Source of the DNA: Bettongia penicillata ogilbyi
Taxonomy: Eukaryota > Chordata > Mammalia > Diprotodontia > Potoroidae
DNA: 64,000 nucleotides
NCBI GenBank assembly: GCA_023548195.1
Contig: JAJHZJ010000014.1
Location: 18,921,718 to 18,985,717 of the forward strand
Reading direction: 5' to 3'
The notes beneath the pieces were generated by a model that saw only the letters and a list, made by a program, of their open reading frames with translations, searched no databases and was not told the DNA's origin. Position 1 is the stretch's first letter, and every line of letters begins with the position of its first letter. The position numbers and the translations under genes are program-made. Positions 36,003 through 47,924 of this stretch are shown piece by piece.

Positions 36003-36228
36003 TAAAGAGGCAAGTGTAGTGGATAGAGAACAGAACCTGACTTCAGATCCAGTCTCAGACATTTACCAGTATGACCCTGGGCAAGTCATTCAACCTTTGT
36101 TTGCCTCAGTTTTCTCATTTATAAAAGAGGGATAATAATAGCCCCTATCTACCAGAGTTGTTATGTGGATCAAATGAGATAATATTTTTTAAAGCCCTTT
36201 ATAAACTTTATTAAATGTGCTATATAAA
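36003..36228 (+). mobile_element. MIR-type SINE
   Basis: GTGTAGTGGATAGAGAACAG, GACCCTGGGCAAGTCATTCA, CCTCAGTTTTCTCATTTATA and GTGGATCAAATGAGATAATA in canonical order. Confidence 0.88.
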
Positions 36229-36310
36229 TGGTAGCAGTAGTAGTGGTAGTAGTAGTAGTACTAGTAGTAGTAGTAGTAGTAGTCATAGTTGCAGTAGCAA
36301 TAGTAATAGA
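36229..36310. repeat. (AGT)n trinucleotide microsatellite
   Basis: Mostly GTA units with CTA, CAT and GCA variants. It sits exactly at the 3' end of the preceding SINE, which probably seeded it. Confidence 0.93.
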
Positions 36311-36529
36311 AGGAGCAGGAGATTGATCATGCTTCTAGGCGGGTAAAGTTGGATTGCAGATATGAGTAACTACATGTTGCTTTTTTCTATCCTTCTTTTC
36401 ATATTTGACACTAAAAATATTGTGTCATTTTCCTAATGGCTGTCTTTTTAGGAGGTTGATACTTATTGCATAATGGGGTGTTAGAGAAAAAATGATCTAA
36501 ATATCATTTAATAAATCACTATATGGAAT

Positions 36530-36725
36530 TTCAGGATCATAGGTTTCTAACTGAAATTGAAATGGAACTTAAAGTTCTTCCTGTCCAATCTTTCATTTTT
36601 CTGATAATGAAGGCCCAGGGAGATTACTTGCTATAGCTATACAGTGTATGTGAGAGGTAGTAAATGATAAAGCCAGGATTGGAACCCCCATTCTCCAACT
36701 CAGAATGCTGGACATGGCCCTCTGA
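36530..36725 (+). mobile_element. MIR remnant
   Basis: TGAAGGCCCAGGGAGATTAC and AAGCCAGGATTGGAACCCCC match the MIR core and its 3' neighbour. Confidence 0.75.
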
Positions 36726-37239
36726 ACCATCCTGTTTCTGTTTGATAGAGCAGGGAAAGTGCAGATTTAAAGTGTTACCTATGAAAACCAGACCTTTGCC
36801 TAAATTAGGTGGCTTTGCCAAAGATGAAAGACCTTGGGTTCCTGTCCTATGAGATTAGTCAGATTGCTATGGCCATTAGGATATGGCAGATTTCAAATGC
36901 TAGGGATGTCAGGATAGATCTAGATAGCATTTTAAGGCATGAAAAGGTCAATCAAAGAAATCATTTCCAAGTTCCAAAGCCACCTGTAGCAAACCACATC
37001 CAACAGGAGAAGAATCCTATCACCTGGATCACAGCTTTTGCCAAAAAAACTGGCATTCAGCAAGAGTCCAGAGCAGCAAAAACAATCACCAGTGAAGCAT
37101 AAAATAGGAATGACAGGTAAAGTGACATCAGATCTCTAGTTGGGGAAATTGGAAAGCATTAACACATCCATATAGCTAACAGAGCACAATTACTACATTT
37201 TATTTCATTTCAATAGTCAGGACCTAAATGAACATCACC

Positions 37240-37560
37240 ATTCAATTTTGTTCTGGGCAGTGGCCCAAGCTCATCTTTGGTGAGGTTGATTTTGAAACAT
37301 TACAGTCAATCATATCTTCACAATTTGTTCTTCCTCCAGGCTTTAGGCATCCTTCTGGTTTCCATTTCTTGTTTGGAAGCCTTGAGTCATCTGTTCTGGC
37401 AATATGACCAAACCAAATCAGTCATTTTCTCCAAATTATATTGAAATTGGGAACTTGCTAGTTCGTTGTTTTCGTCCTCTTTCTTCCTTTCACATAATTT
37501 TCCCTTTAAGGATCTCCTAATACAAGGCTGATTGAAGGCGTACAATATCCTCTTTCTTTT
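37240..37560 (-). pseudogene. Non-LTR LINE reverse-transcriptase C-terminal remnant
   Basis: On the minus strand one uninterrupted frame of more than 50 codons reads IWFGHIARTDDSRLPNKKW (around 37412-37356) followed by a Gly/Arg-rich GGRTN segment. The W-F-G-H-[IV]-x-R-x-D-x-S-R-L-P pattern is usual near the C-terminus of RTE-like and related LINE proteins, before a GRRxxGRP-type stretch. It is clearly different from the RTE copy at 12022-13141. Sequence further right (to 37560) is compatible but decayed. The exact LINE clade is not determined. Confidence 0.5.
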
Positions 37561-37618
37561 GCTGCTGTCAAATGCAAGTTTCTAACCCACACACTATAGC
37601 TCTATAATTAAAACAATG

Positions 37619-37702
37619 AGGGCCAAATTCAGCCCTGGGTTAAGAGTGAGCAGCTCCCATTGCTAGCTGAATGCATGCAACCCAGGGCAGAATTTTGGCC
37701 CT
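37619..37702. repeat. Short palindromic element (84 bp, terminal inverted repeats)
   Basis: The left arm 37619-37641 (AGGGCCAAATTCAGCCCTGG then GTT) is the near-perfect reverse complement of the right arm 37679-37702. Arms of 23-24 bp surround about 37 bp, and AATG occurs directly outside each arm. This looks like a miniature inverted-repeat DNA transposon of an old amniote family. No transposase is present. Confidence 0.6.
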
Positions 37703-38100
37703 AATGTTATACCTTGAGGGCATTATTCTGACTTCACTTACACTCCACAAGTCTCAGTGGTTCACAGAGTCTAAATGAAAGAGCTGGGTTTCACGGCTCT
37801 GTCATTTGAGTTATGTGGAATCTACAATTTGAAGTTCACAAAATTGCATGCATCTTGGGGTCATTTTCATTTAGGCCTAGGGAAGTGGGAAGATTAGCCA
37901 AAGGGAATGAAAAACATTTTTTTGAAGTTACATCTATTCTTCTCCCGAAAGCAACAAATAAGTTTTAAGGGAGACAACAAATGTCAAAACTTCAGCAAAT
38001 ACTTTAAACTCAAACTTCCTGCCAATCAACCTATAGAAAGGCTTCAGATATCAATGGAATAACAGAATTGTTTGTGTTTGCAGTACTAATATGGACTGAA
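37703..38100. other. SLC25A21 intron, nothing recognised
   Basis: No assigned repeat. Confidence 0.5.
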
Positions 38101-38109
38101 TAGTTACCA

Positions 38110-38362
38110 GTATTCATAGGATTTTAGGCTGGAAGCACCTTAGAGGTTATCTTATCCAGTCCCTTCATTTTACAGATAAGGAAACTGAGGCTCAGAGAGG
38201 TTAAGTGACTTGGCAAATTTAGCAAGCATCAGGGCTAGGATTTCCCTTACTCCAAATCCAGAAGGATAGGGACTATTTCATTTTTGTCTTTGTATCTCCG
38301 GAGTCTAACACTATTAATGGCATACAGTAGGTAATAAATAAACGCTTACTGGCTGATTGATA
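38110..38362 (+). mobile_element. MIR remnant followed by L2 3' end
   Basis: 38150-38215 carries TTTTACAGATAAGGAAACTG and AGGTTAAGTGACTTGGCA. 38265-38362 carries GGGACTATTTCATTTTTGTC, TTTGTATCTCCGG and GGTAATAAATAAACGCTTAC. Confidence 0.85.
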
Positions 38363-38734
38363 TTTCAGCATGTTACAGAGGTGACCCTTAACTTGTGAAG
38401 GCCATGCCAATAGAGCACAAGTTCCAGCTTTTCTCCCAGTCATATAAGATTTCTTCATCTGTCTTCTTACTTTGTCCTATGTGTCCCTTCTTTTATTAGT
38501 TACTGCTTCCTGAAATCTCCATTTTGGATAAAGGATGCAGACCAATTATCTCTGATATGAAAATGATTTTAAATATACACGGTCATTTCAGGGTGGGAGT
38601 TGGTACTAGGAGTAAAGACTTTATATAGGGAGATCAGTAAAAGCTTCATATAGCATGTGACGATGAAACTGAGCTTTCATTTAGCCACTATGCCACCATC
38701 CTTACCCCTCCTCCCCTCAGCTTCCTTTTATGCT

Positions 38735-38870
38735 ATCTTCCTCCATTATAAATGTAAGTTCGTTGAAGGTAGGGATTATCTTCCTTTCTGTTTCCATTTC
38801 TATCCCTAGTGTTTAGCTCAAAGCCTGGGAGGTATTAAATAGATAAATATTTGTTGACTAACTGATTTAT
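38735..38870 (+). mobile_element. L2 3' end
   Basis: TGTAAGTTCGTTGAAGGTAG, ATCCCTAGTGTTTAGC and ATAAATATTTGTTGACTAAC. Confidence 0.8.
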
Positions 38871-39250
38871 CAGTTTACTGAACTGGAGAGACTTTGAGTG
38901 TATGATCCAATGAGTATATGTCTTTGTTCAGGTACCAGCTTAGCTAAGTTTGGAGAGATTCTATAACTGAAGATTGGCCAGTAAGTGTTCTTTTTAAGAA
39001 GCTTGCATAACATATAAAGACAGCATACTGAAGTGTAGAAAGACTGAGATCTGCAATATTGGAAGGAGTAACTATACTAAGGAAACGTTCGATTCTTTAA
39101 GTGAAGAAATAAATACAGAAAAACAGTGAAATGTTTTACATTAAACTGAAATCTTCTTTCTTATGACTTCTTCCCATGGCTACCAGTTCTTCCTTCTGGA
39201 GTCAATTAGAATACAATTAGTCATACTTCTGCATGACTTTTAAATATTCA

Positions 39251-39455
39251 AGGATAATGCAGTACAGTGAAAAGAGTAATGGCCCTTCAAAGTGGGGGAT
39301 TCAGATCCTGCCTTTGATGCTTATTATCCAGGTCACCTTCAAAAATAACCTTACTTCTCCAGGCCTCAGTTTCCTCAAATGTAGAATGAAAAATACAGTA
39401 GATGTACCTTCTAAATCTCTTCTTTAAAGTCTCTGGGTTCACATTTATGAATGAC
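39251..39455 (+). mobile_element. MIR SINE
   Basis: ACAGTGAAAAGAGTAATGG, GGCCTCAGTTTCCTCAAATG and GGGTTCACATTTATGAATGA. Confidence 0.8.
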
Positions 39456-41835
39456 AAGTTCACCATTACAACTGAGCCTATGAAAGGTGAAACTCTAACT
39501 ATAGGTCTAAAAACCCAAGTTTTGCCTTTCTAAGTAAAAAAAAAATCACCTCAACTGCCAGTATAACTCATGAGGCAGCCTGATGACTACCTTTCCTGGA
39601 AAGTTAGCCAGGGGCAATGCCACATAGCATGACCCTAGAAAAGCATTAACATTGTACAAGAACCTAGACATTTTATGGAAATTTCTGAGAGGGAAGAAGC
39701 TACTGAAATGGTGAGTAATAATTGTAAAATATGAATGCCAGCTACTATACCAGGAAAGTACAAGTAGTGTCTAGCTCAAATCAATCCAAACCACAAGTTT
39801 CATAACAACCAGTATAACCAAGATAATCTTGCTTAATAACTGGTCAGGTATGACAATTTAATTCAGCAGGAGAAATAAAATCCAGGGTCTCCACTAAGAA
39901 ATGTGGACCATTCATATAAGTGAATGGAGGCTCTGCATAAATTAATTTTATGTCAGAAGTGATGAGTGATAGAAAGAAAGGAAAGGACCCTTGAAAATCT
40001 CAGTTACCTCCTGGTTCATCCTGTTGGATCAAGAAGTAAGAATTAAGGACTAGAAACCAAGAGATAAGGTTTAGTAAAAGTTGTCTCTGATTCTGATCTC
40101 CTCTGAACAAGCACCACTCATTTCCTGCTTCTCCAGCCTATCCTTCTTAATCTATTCCTATCAAGCTAACCTAATCTCTCCTCACTAGCTGGTTTCTAGG
40201 CCTTTGCCTACCCCTTTCCAAAAGCCTACTTCTTTCTTTGTGTCAAGCTTTGACATCCTCATTCAATAAAACCCATCCCAGAGCCCACTTCCCACAACAT
40301 TTGCCTTGAGGAAGTAGACAATGATTCTTTTAACAAGTTTCAAAAGATTTCTTTCACATCTTACGTATAGGTTTCATATTATCTTGTATAAACATTCCTG
40401 GTTTAGACAATTTTATCAATTGTCTTCATAACTCATGCAATGAAGGAGGGTATTGGTGTTAAGGTATCAGTGAACTTGGCTAAGGCAATCAGCCACATAG
40501 AAAAGGCTGTGGCATCTGCTACTAAAAAAGCATGATGAGTAATGAAAGTAACTCACTCCAAGAGAGGCAACATATACAGACATTCTTGAACCAGTTCTTG
40601 TTTCCACTTGATGAAGAAGACCCTCATTCATTATGTCTATCTACTATACAAGTTACTCAAAATTGGAGTGTATTCAAAAAAACCATAGTCAGCCAGAGCA
40701 GTCTTTTGACAAGGGCTATTTCTGGACTTTCTGATATTGGAAATGGTTTTGAGGGTCTCTGTTTGGGAAAGATACCTTGGATCTTTTCCTATTGGGAATT
40801 AAGTTCATAGCTCAAATCTTTGCTGTTGTGTCTGTTTCTATCATCTCCATTCTTTCTTGCTTTAAGCAGTTGAGAAATAGTTACATTATGAGTTTGGAAA
40901 GGTCAGAAGAGCAAGCCACTAGGAACTACAGAAATAGAGTTCAAGCCGGACTTAGTAAACAGACACTCTAGTATTGATGGTTTAAGAAACAGCCTTCAAA
41001 ACAGCAAATGTACACATCCAGTGGCAATGCTACATTTGGACATGAACTTGGTGGGATCAATCCTATGTAAAAAACATATGTTAAGTCTGCATTGTCTCCT
41101 GGGCTCTCTGACGGCATAAGGGAAAGTATATCCCTCCGCATTTAGGGGAATTGGTTGTACATTTGTTCTTGCTATGTCTTTGAAATGAAAGCCTATTTGT
41201 AATTGGTTAAATGGAACTGGACCATTACTGGTGGTTAACAAGGTGAGATTACCCATCTCAGAATGTGGGACTTGAGTTCATAGCATAAGGTACCCTTATA
41301 GTCCTGAGGGGATAATACACCCTTCCTGCTTCTGAGGTGTGGTTAAAGAATTGCTACCCTCCATAGAAAGGCAGTCTTTGAGTCAGGAAGATACACACTA
41401 GCAGTGTGACCATGAAGCACTCACTGCCTTTGTCAGTTCTCCAAAACTGGAAGCTAGAGACAAATTGTTAATTTTTGTAGATCAGTATAAACAGGGAAGA
41501 GTTTCTACACTAAGAGTTCTTCACACAGATGAAATCATAGGTTTGAATCCTGCTTCCCTCTCCCTCAAGTTTCCCCTCCAACAACCCTACCACTCCCCTC
41601 TTATTTGATAGAGACTATGAGTTCATTGGGGACAGGAATCATGACCCTAATTGCCCTGCTTAACTAATTTTTATTTTTATGTAATTATATTAGCCAGTAT
41701 GCATGACTAATAAATATGTAAAATATTCGATTTTTGGTGAACTGTTTATGTCAATAAATTAAAGTAAAACATAATACATATAAATTAATGTTTTGAAGTT
41801 TATAGCTGTGACTCTAGCTAAAATTAATTTGCTAA
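39456..41835. other. SLC25A21 intron, long stretch without recognised elements
   Basis: The frames at 40532-40810 (plus, 92 codons) and 40996-41256 (minus, 86 codons) resemble nothing known and show no supporting splice pattern. They are probably chance frames or parts of an unrecognised old repeat. Confidence 0.45.
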
Positions 41836-41840
41836 TTACA

Positions 41841-42000
41841 GGGGAAGCATGGCATAGTGAACAGAGTTGTTCTCAAAACCAAGAATAACAGAGTTCAGTT
41901 CCCACCTCTGATGCCTAGTGACTATGTGACTTTAAGAAAGCCATTTAAGTTCTCAACTTTCTAAGGCTATAACTTGTAGACAAAGAGTCAACTTGCATCA
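41841..42000 (+). mobile_element. MIR SINE
   Basis: GGGGAAGCATGGCATAGTGA and GACTATGTGACTTTAAGAAA, then TAAGTTCTCAACTTTCTAAG. Confidence 0.75.
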
Positions 42001-42264
42001 GTACGTAGAGTTTTTTCACTTGGGAGTTCCCCATACCAAAAAAATCATTATCTCACACACTATCCTCTATTTCATGAGCTTCTAAACCATTTCTTGTATT
42101 CTAGGGATTGTTCCATTGTCATTTCAGAATAACTCAATGAATTTTTTCTACTATTTTCATCTTCCCTGGGGGAATTCAATTTCCTTTTCTATAATGTATC
42201 TATGAGTTTAGAAGGCATTTTCTTTCATTAATAATTTCTTATTCTTAGTCAATTTTTATCTGTG

Positions 42265-42525
42265 TTAATTTGTTGCTATTTAGTAGTTTTCAATTCTGCA
42301 ATTCTCCATGACCTTATCTGGGGTTTTCTTGACAAAGATACTGAAGTAGTTTGCCATTTTCTTCTCCAACTCATTTTATAGATGAAAATACTGATAGAAA
42401 CAGGGTTAAGTGTCTTGCCCAGGGTCACATAGATAGTAAATGTCTGAGACAATATTTGAATCAGGAAGGTAAGTCGTTCTGACTCCAGGATCAGTATTCA
42501 ATCCATTGTGCCACCTAGCTGCCTT
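42265..42525 (-). mobile_element. Marsupial MIR-derived SINE
   Basis: The reverse strand gives a GGCAGCTAGGTGGCACAATG head, a TGGAGTCAGAACGACTTACC block and a GCCCAGGGTCACATAG core in antisense. The end contains GGGGTTTTCTTGACAAAGAT and TTGCCATTTTCTTCTCC, a typical marsupial MIR-derived SINE. Confidence 0.85.
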
Positions 42526-43755
42526 TCTGTGTGAACATCATTCTGCTTTTTACTAACAATATTCTTCTTAGTCAATTATTTCTCTTCTATAGGTCTGCCA
42601 CTGTTGTATCCCTACCCCATTCCTTGATGCCTATTGTTTCCTCAAGTCACTTGGGTTTAAGGAGATCTACAGTCTTCAAGGGGTAGGGGTGACCCACTGA
42701 GACATGGAAATTCAAAGAAGCAACTCTAGATGAACCTACTTTCCACTTTTCCCAGTCTAACTCTTCTAGATGCTAAACTCTACTAAACAAACTTTCTTCA
42801 CTTTCTGGAGTAATCCATCTCAGAATTCTTTAATCTCCATTAAGTTGGTATTTTCTTCAAATTTCAAAATAGAGAATATAAATGAGGAAATATAAGATGG
42901 AGGAGAAGATAGGAAAAGAAAAGAGTGGGGTTGATGGGATAAATGCCATACAGAGATAGAATAGAAAAGAATATCCGTACTCCTTCAAGAGCAGGAAGTC
43001 AAGAGAATGCATTAATTCTCTCAAGTCATGTTAAAGAAAATAATTTAACAAATGGTATCTTTATGGAAAGATATCATGTGGGATAGAATGCCATATTAGA
43101 ATGGGGAATCAATCAGTGAAGCAATAATTAATGACTACTCCATGTTAAGCAATGTGCTAGGCACATTGAGGATACAAAGATAAAAAAAGAAAAAAGTTTC
43201 TGCTTCAAGTAGTTCATATTCTATTGATGGAGATGAATAAATATATGCAAAAGATACAGAAAATAAATACAAGTGTAAAGGAGTTGGCCTTTCACAAAAC
43301 TAACCACAAGGATGACACCTGATAATAAGGTGCTAACTAACCATAAGAATATCATAAAATGATTCTTTTTGAATACAAATAATTTCTTTGAGGGAATCAG
43401 AGAAGAAAGTAATGCCATAGCATGAAGAATTATAGCCCATGCCTCTGGATGACCTTTAAAAGTCAGTTTAGTGAGTCTAGAAGACAAAGAGAAATCCAGA
43501 TCCTCAAGAGGCAGGCAGAAGACACTTGGAAGCAAAAAATAAAAAAATGAAAGAAGCCACGTAGAGTTCAAATAGTGGAAGCACAGGCAGAGAAAAATAC
43601 CCCTAAGAAAGGGACACTATTCTGTGAATGAAGCCACTTGAAATAAATCAAGAGACAATAAATATAAAAATAATTCCATAGGAAAAAAAGGCAGGAAAAT
43701 AAATAGTTCAGAATGAAACATACTAAACCTTACCCAAGTACTAACCTTTGAAAAT
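42526..43755. other. SLC25A21 intron, mostly unassigned
   Basis: A short MIR/L2-age repeat piece at 43125-43230 (GCAATGTGCTAGGCACATTG). Otherwise nothing recognised; the 116-codon minus frame at 43221-43571 has no known similarity. Confidence 0.45.
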
Positions 43756-43759
43756 TACA

Positions 43760-44705
43760 ATGAGGATAAAAACTTACTATTTGACAAAAGCTGCTGGGAA
43801 AACTGGAAAATATTATGGCAGAAACTGGGCATAGACCAACATCTCATACTGTATACCAAAATAAAGTCAAAACGGGTATGTGATTTAGAAATAAAGGTTG
43901 ATACCATAAGCAAACTGGGAGAGCAAGGAATGGTTTAGCTGTCAGATTTATGGAGAGTGGAAGAGTTTTGTGGCCAAACAAGAGACAGAGAACATTATGA
44001 AATTGAAAATGGATAATTTTGGTTGAAAAGTTTTTGCACAAAGCCAATGCAACCAAGATTAGGAAGGAAATAGAAATTTGAGAAATATTTCTTACAACCA
44101 CTATTGCTGATAAAGGCTTCATTTCTAAAACATATAGAGAACTGAATCAAATGTATAAGAATATGAATCATTTCCCAATGGGGAAATGATCAAAGGACAT
44201 GAACAGGCAGTTTTCAGATGAAGAAATTAAAGCTATCTATAGTCATATGAAAAAATAGATGCTGAGTGAAAAAAGAAGTGCTTAGTGAAAGGAGCAAAAC
44301 CAGGAGAACATTGCACAGAATAACAGTCACATTTTGTACTGACCAACTTTGATAGACTTAGCTCTTCCCAGTAATACAAGGATCTAAGACAACTCCAAAA
44401 GATGTAAAATTCTGTCCATATCCAGAAAAAGAACTATAAAATTTGAATGCAGATAAAAGCACACTATATTTGTTCCTTTTTTAATGTTTTGTTTTGTTTT
44501 TTCTTTTTTGTGGTTCCTCTCATTGACTGTGATTCTTCTTTACTATGTGACTAATGTAAATATGCATTATATATAAATGTATACGTACAGCTTATATCCA
44601 ATTGTATGTCATCTTGAGGATGGAGAAGGGGAAGGAGGCAAAGAAAATGTAAAACTCAAAAGCTTATGGAAGTAAATATTGAAAAGTAAAAATAAATTAA
44701 TTTTT
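43760..44705 (+). mobile_element. L1 3' end (ORF2 C-terminus and 3' UTR)
   Basis: CAAAAGCTGCTGGGAAAACT, GAAACTGGGCATAGACCAAC and AAAAGTTTTTGCACAAAGCC cover the ORF2 end. AACCAGGAGAACATTGCACA and AAAAGCTTATGGAAGTAAA are 3' UTR blocks, and the tail AAGTAAAAATAAATTAA ends the element. Frames are broken. Confidence 0.85.
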
Positions 44706-45330
44706 AAAAGAAAATTAGAATTGACTAAAACATAAAATCAATAACAGTGACAAAAAGAAATAGTATCACAAGATTGGAAAATAGATATAAATAAAAAATA
44801 CCTTCTATTTAAAACACCTGGAATACAAAAGAGATCAAGGAGAGATATTCTAAGAGGCATTGAACTCCATGAAAAATATGATCTAAAAAGGTGTGAATGC
44901 TACAATACAATAAATCATAAATTAAAAGAGCACTGATATATTAAGACCAGAGTGAAAATAGAAATAATCCATTGATCATCTTCTAAAAGAAACACACATA
45001 AGAATGTCAGAGCCAAAATCAGGTGAAATGAAAATGTCACAAACAGTGATATCAGAGACATCAGAGAGGGAACCACAGTGAGGATCATAAAACTTCCCAG
45101 TTACCACCACAAAAGAGATTTTAGAATATACTATCCCAAAAGTCAATGACTGCAATCAAAAATAACTTACTCTGAAAAACAGCATCATCATAAAAAACCT
45201 TCAAACATTTTTGATGAGAATATCAGAAATGAGTCAAAAGAGGTAGATTTGCTCATTTTGATGGACTTAAAAGAGAAAAGAAAAGATGGGGGCAGGGGAA
45301 AGAATAAATCAGGGAAGAAAAGAAGGGGTT
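44706..45330 (+). mobile_element. Diverged HAL1/L1 ORF1 fragment
   Basis: GATTGGAAAATAGATATAA, ATCCATTGATCATCTTCTAA and TTTTTGATGAGAATATCAGA follow the C-terminal ORF1 order of HAL1-B and HAL1-C at 5340-5810, with heavy decay. Confidence 0.55.
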
Positions 45331-45466
45331 ACAACTTACTATTTTTCCTAACTGGGTTTGGTGAAAAGAAGGGTATACACAGATGAAGGAAAGGGTAAGG
45401 GTGTTGACATGACATGATCCCTCACTCATATCTGAACCGGAAAAACAGAGTTTAACACATAAACAT

Positions 45467-45500
45467 ACACACACACACATGCACACACACACACACACAC
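45467..45500. repeat. (CA)n microsatellite
   Basis: ACACAC with one ATGC interruption. Confidence 0.95.
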
Positions 45501-45519
45501 AGGAGTAGAAATCCAGTAA

Positions 45520-46494
45520 CTCCATGGGAAGAGGAAGAATGAAAGGATAAGTTTAACGTGAGGGTAGTACAAGGGAGGGGACAATCATGAATAAAATCAA
45601 CTTCAGCTTTAGAGAGTCGATAGTGAAGGGTATTAAAAGGAATAAAGAAAATGTGAGATCCAGGAGTCAGGATCTAGTTGAGGGGAAGAAAGAAAGGGTT
45701 GTGAAACAGAAGCAAATTGCATCAAACATTCATGTATAGCGCACTCCTAATTTTTTGAAAAAAAAAAGATGGAGGATCAAGAGAGAAAAATGAGGTAGAG
45801 ATGGAGAATATACAATTAATAGACATGACTATCAATTACCTCACCCACAAAATGGAAGAGAGTAGCAGAATGTATTAGAGAGCAGAAACCAACAATATAC
45901 CGTTTACAAGAAACACACTTGAAATATAAAGATCCACACAGAGTTAGCTAATATAAGACGCTGGAACCAAATTTATTATGGGATGGATTTTTGAAAAATA
46001 TATTAAAGTCTAAAAATTATTAGGGGATAGATTTTATAAAAATCAAAAATATAAAATATCTAGATTAATAAAATGAGAAATACAGACTATTAATAATACA
46101 ATCTCTGTATAAGAAATTGAATATCTACAAATGAACACTGAAAAAAAGAAAATAAGCTCCATGATTGGATGGGTTGGAAGGGAATTCTATCATACACTAA
46201 AAAAAATGTAATTATAATATTATATAAGATGCTTACAAAAATAAGAAAAAAATGGATTCTACCAAATTCCTTCTATTACAAAAATAGTTTTCATACCTAA
46301 ACCAGGGAGGGACAAAATAATTAGAGACAAAGCAGTAAAAAAAAGAAAACTAAAGACCAATATTTTAAGGTGATACTATTAAACATTTGCAAGACTGCTA
46401 CAGCAACATATTTAAAAGATTTTATACTATATCAGGCTGGATTTATATCAGGAACATGGGGTTGGTTTAATATTAGGAAAACTATATGCATAAT
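45520..46494 (+). mobile_element. HAL1-like 3' UTR traces and L1 ORF2 (RT) remnant
   Basis: 45545-45730 resembles HAL1 3' UTR. From about 45840 the sequence follows L1 ORF2: the endonuclease-end block (TATACCGTTTACAAGAAACA) and an old reverse-transcriptase part. The frame at 46370-46494 gives QAGFISGTWGWFNIRKTI, matching the QVGFIPGxQGWFNIRKS motif of L1 reverse transcriptase. Indels and stops are frequent. A SINE begins at 46496. Confidence 0.75.
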
Positions 46495-46495
46495 G

Positions 46496-46645
46496 GAACA
46501 GCTGGGTGACACAGTGGATAGAGTGCTGGGCCTGGAGTCAGGAAAACTTATCTTCCTGAGTTCAAAACTGGCCTCAGGCACTTACTAGCTATGTGACTCT
46601 GGGCAAGTTATCCCTATTTCCTTCAGTTTCCTAATATGAAAAATT
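46496..46645 (+). mobile_element. SINE (marsupial tRNA/CORE type), 3'-shortened
   Basis: GGAACAGCTGGGTGACACAG, GTGGATAGAGTGCTGGGCCT, GGAGTCAGGAAAACTTATC and TATGTGACTCTGGGCAAGTT. It has inserted into the L1 remnant. Confidence 0.9.
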
Positions 46646-46871
46646 AATTAGAGGATGAAACAGTAATAGATATAGAGAGAGTGAGAGACTGGTGATGACA
46701 GAGATTTTTTGGAGAAACTGGGATCATTTGTGCATGTAGAAAGAAAGAGGAAATAATGGAGGAAGTTATGTGAGTCATATGAGAAGAGGAGGGGAAAAGA
46801 GGGAGCTCTTGAAGAATATCCTCAGTTGTTTCAATGAGATATGAAGTAATGTTCTCAACTGAGAGGGTGGA

Positions 46872-47062
46872 GAGAGATGTTGTGTTTGTTCTTCATTGCC
46901 TAAGAAGACCATGCCATCAGAGAAATGATGACATGACTTGCACTTGACTTTGTTTTGAGTGATCAAGGGCTGTGCAAGGTCACCAGCCTCACTTCTCCTG
47001 CAGAGTCTTCTGAATCCAGTGACCAGATATTTATCAGGATGACTGGAGATAACCCAGGACGC
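46872..47062 (-). mobile_element. Composite SINE, tail and middle (head missing)
   Basis: Antisense tail and middle as in 30185-30360: TGTTCTTCATTGCCTAAGAA, GACTTGCACTTGACTTTGTT and GAATCCAGTGACCAGATATT. It ends at the CCAGGA block. Confidence 0.9.
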
Positions 47063-47514
47063 AATGGGAAACTTTGGCTCCTTTAGGCCAAGGTCTATTT
47101 AGGAACTCACTTAGGGTGGGGTAATGCCCATTTAGTGAATAGGCCACTAAGAAGCAGCCAGGGGATAGCCCCTTTAATAAGGCATAGAAAAAAAGGACAC
47201 CAGGCTGGGAGGGAAACAGCAACAGTTACTATCGGTAATCACTCTTAAGCCAAGAGGGTCCAGAAAAGAGCCCTTAGACAGGGGCCTAGTGTCTTCCAAT
47301 GTATGCGCTTCAGAGTGCAGTAGGTTTAAGGTTTTGAGAAGGGAAAGGAAAGAAAGGAATCTAGACAGTAAAACCTCAATTAACTGGTCATCTTCTAGCC
47401 ATCCAAATTTACCTTCCTTTGGAAAGAAGGAAGAGAAATGGCAGATAAGTAGAAGAGAAGGAACTGAGTTAGCCAGCTAGCTGGGTCCCTGTTCAGGCAG
47501 CTGTGTCTACTCAC
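47063..47514. other. Unassigned sequence between two SINE fragments
   Basis: No recognised repeat or exon. It separates two antisense tails of the same SINE family. Confidence 0.45.
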
Positions 47515-47578
47515 AGATGTTGTGTTCATCCTTCATTGCCGAAGAAGATCATGCCATCAGAGAAATGATGACATGAGA
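47515..47578 (-). mobile_element. Composite SINE, 3' tail only
   Basis: About 60 bp nearly identical to 46872-46933 (ATCATGCCATCAGAGAAATG), then an abrupt break. Confidence 0.8.
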
Positions 47579-47924
47579 GGGAGCTATGGGAAAGAGAGAT
47601 GAAAAGGTTTGGAATGGAATACTGAATAAAATGGGGAGCTATCAAAGGATTGTATTGCTGCCGTGAGGATCCAGTTGAGAATATGTGATGTAAATTTCTA
47701 GTGGGTCCAGTCAGTATCGTATTATGATTTTTTTTCCATCTCCTTTCAGTAGCCTATTAGGAATGAAGGAAGAAAATGACAAAAGTAATACCAGAGTGAG
47801 GCTTGGCATGGCAAGATCACTGACAGGATAAGTGGGCAAGAGATAAAGAGAAGATAACATCAAGAAGAACTGGGAGCATCTTCCCTCTGAGACAATCTTC
47901 AATTTATCCTACACATGTCTTATT
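47579..47924. other. SLC25A21 intron, nothing recognised
   Basis: No assigned repeat. Confidence 0.45.

Noticed and set aside
36229..36310. Short regular repeats as a CRISPR-like array
   Set aside because: Simple AGT trinucleotide microsatellite at a SINE end; no spacers, and the genome is eukaryotic.
43221..43571. 116-codon minus-strand frame with hydrophobic segments
   Set aside because: No known similarity. It lies in AT-rich sequence next to old repeats, where such frames arise by chance.
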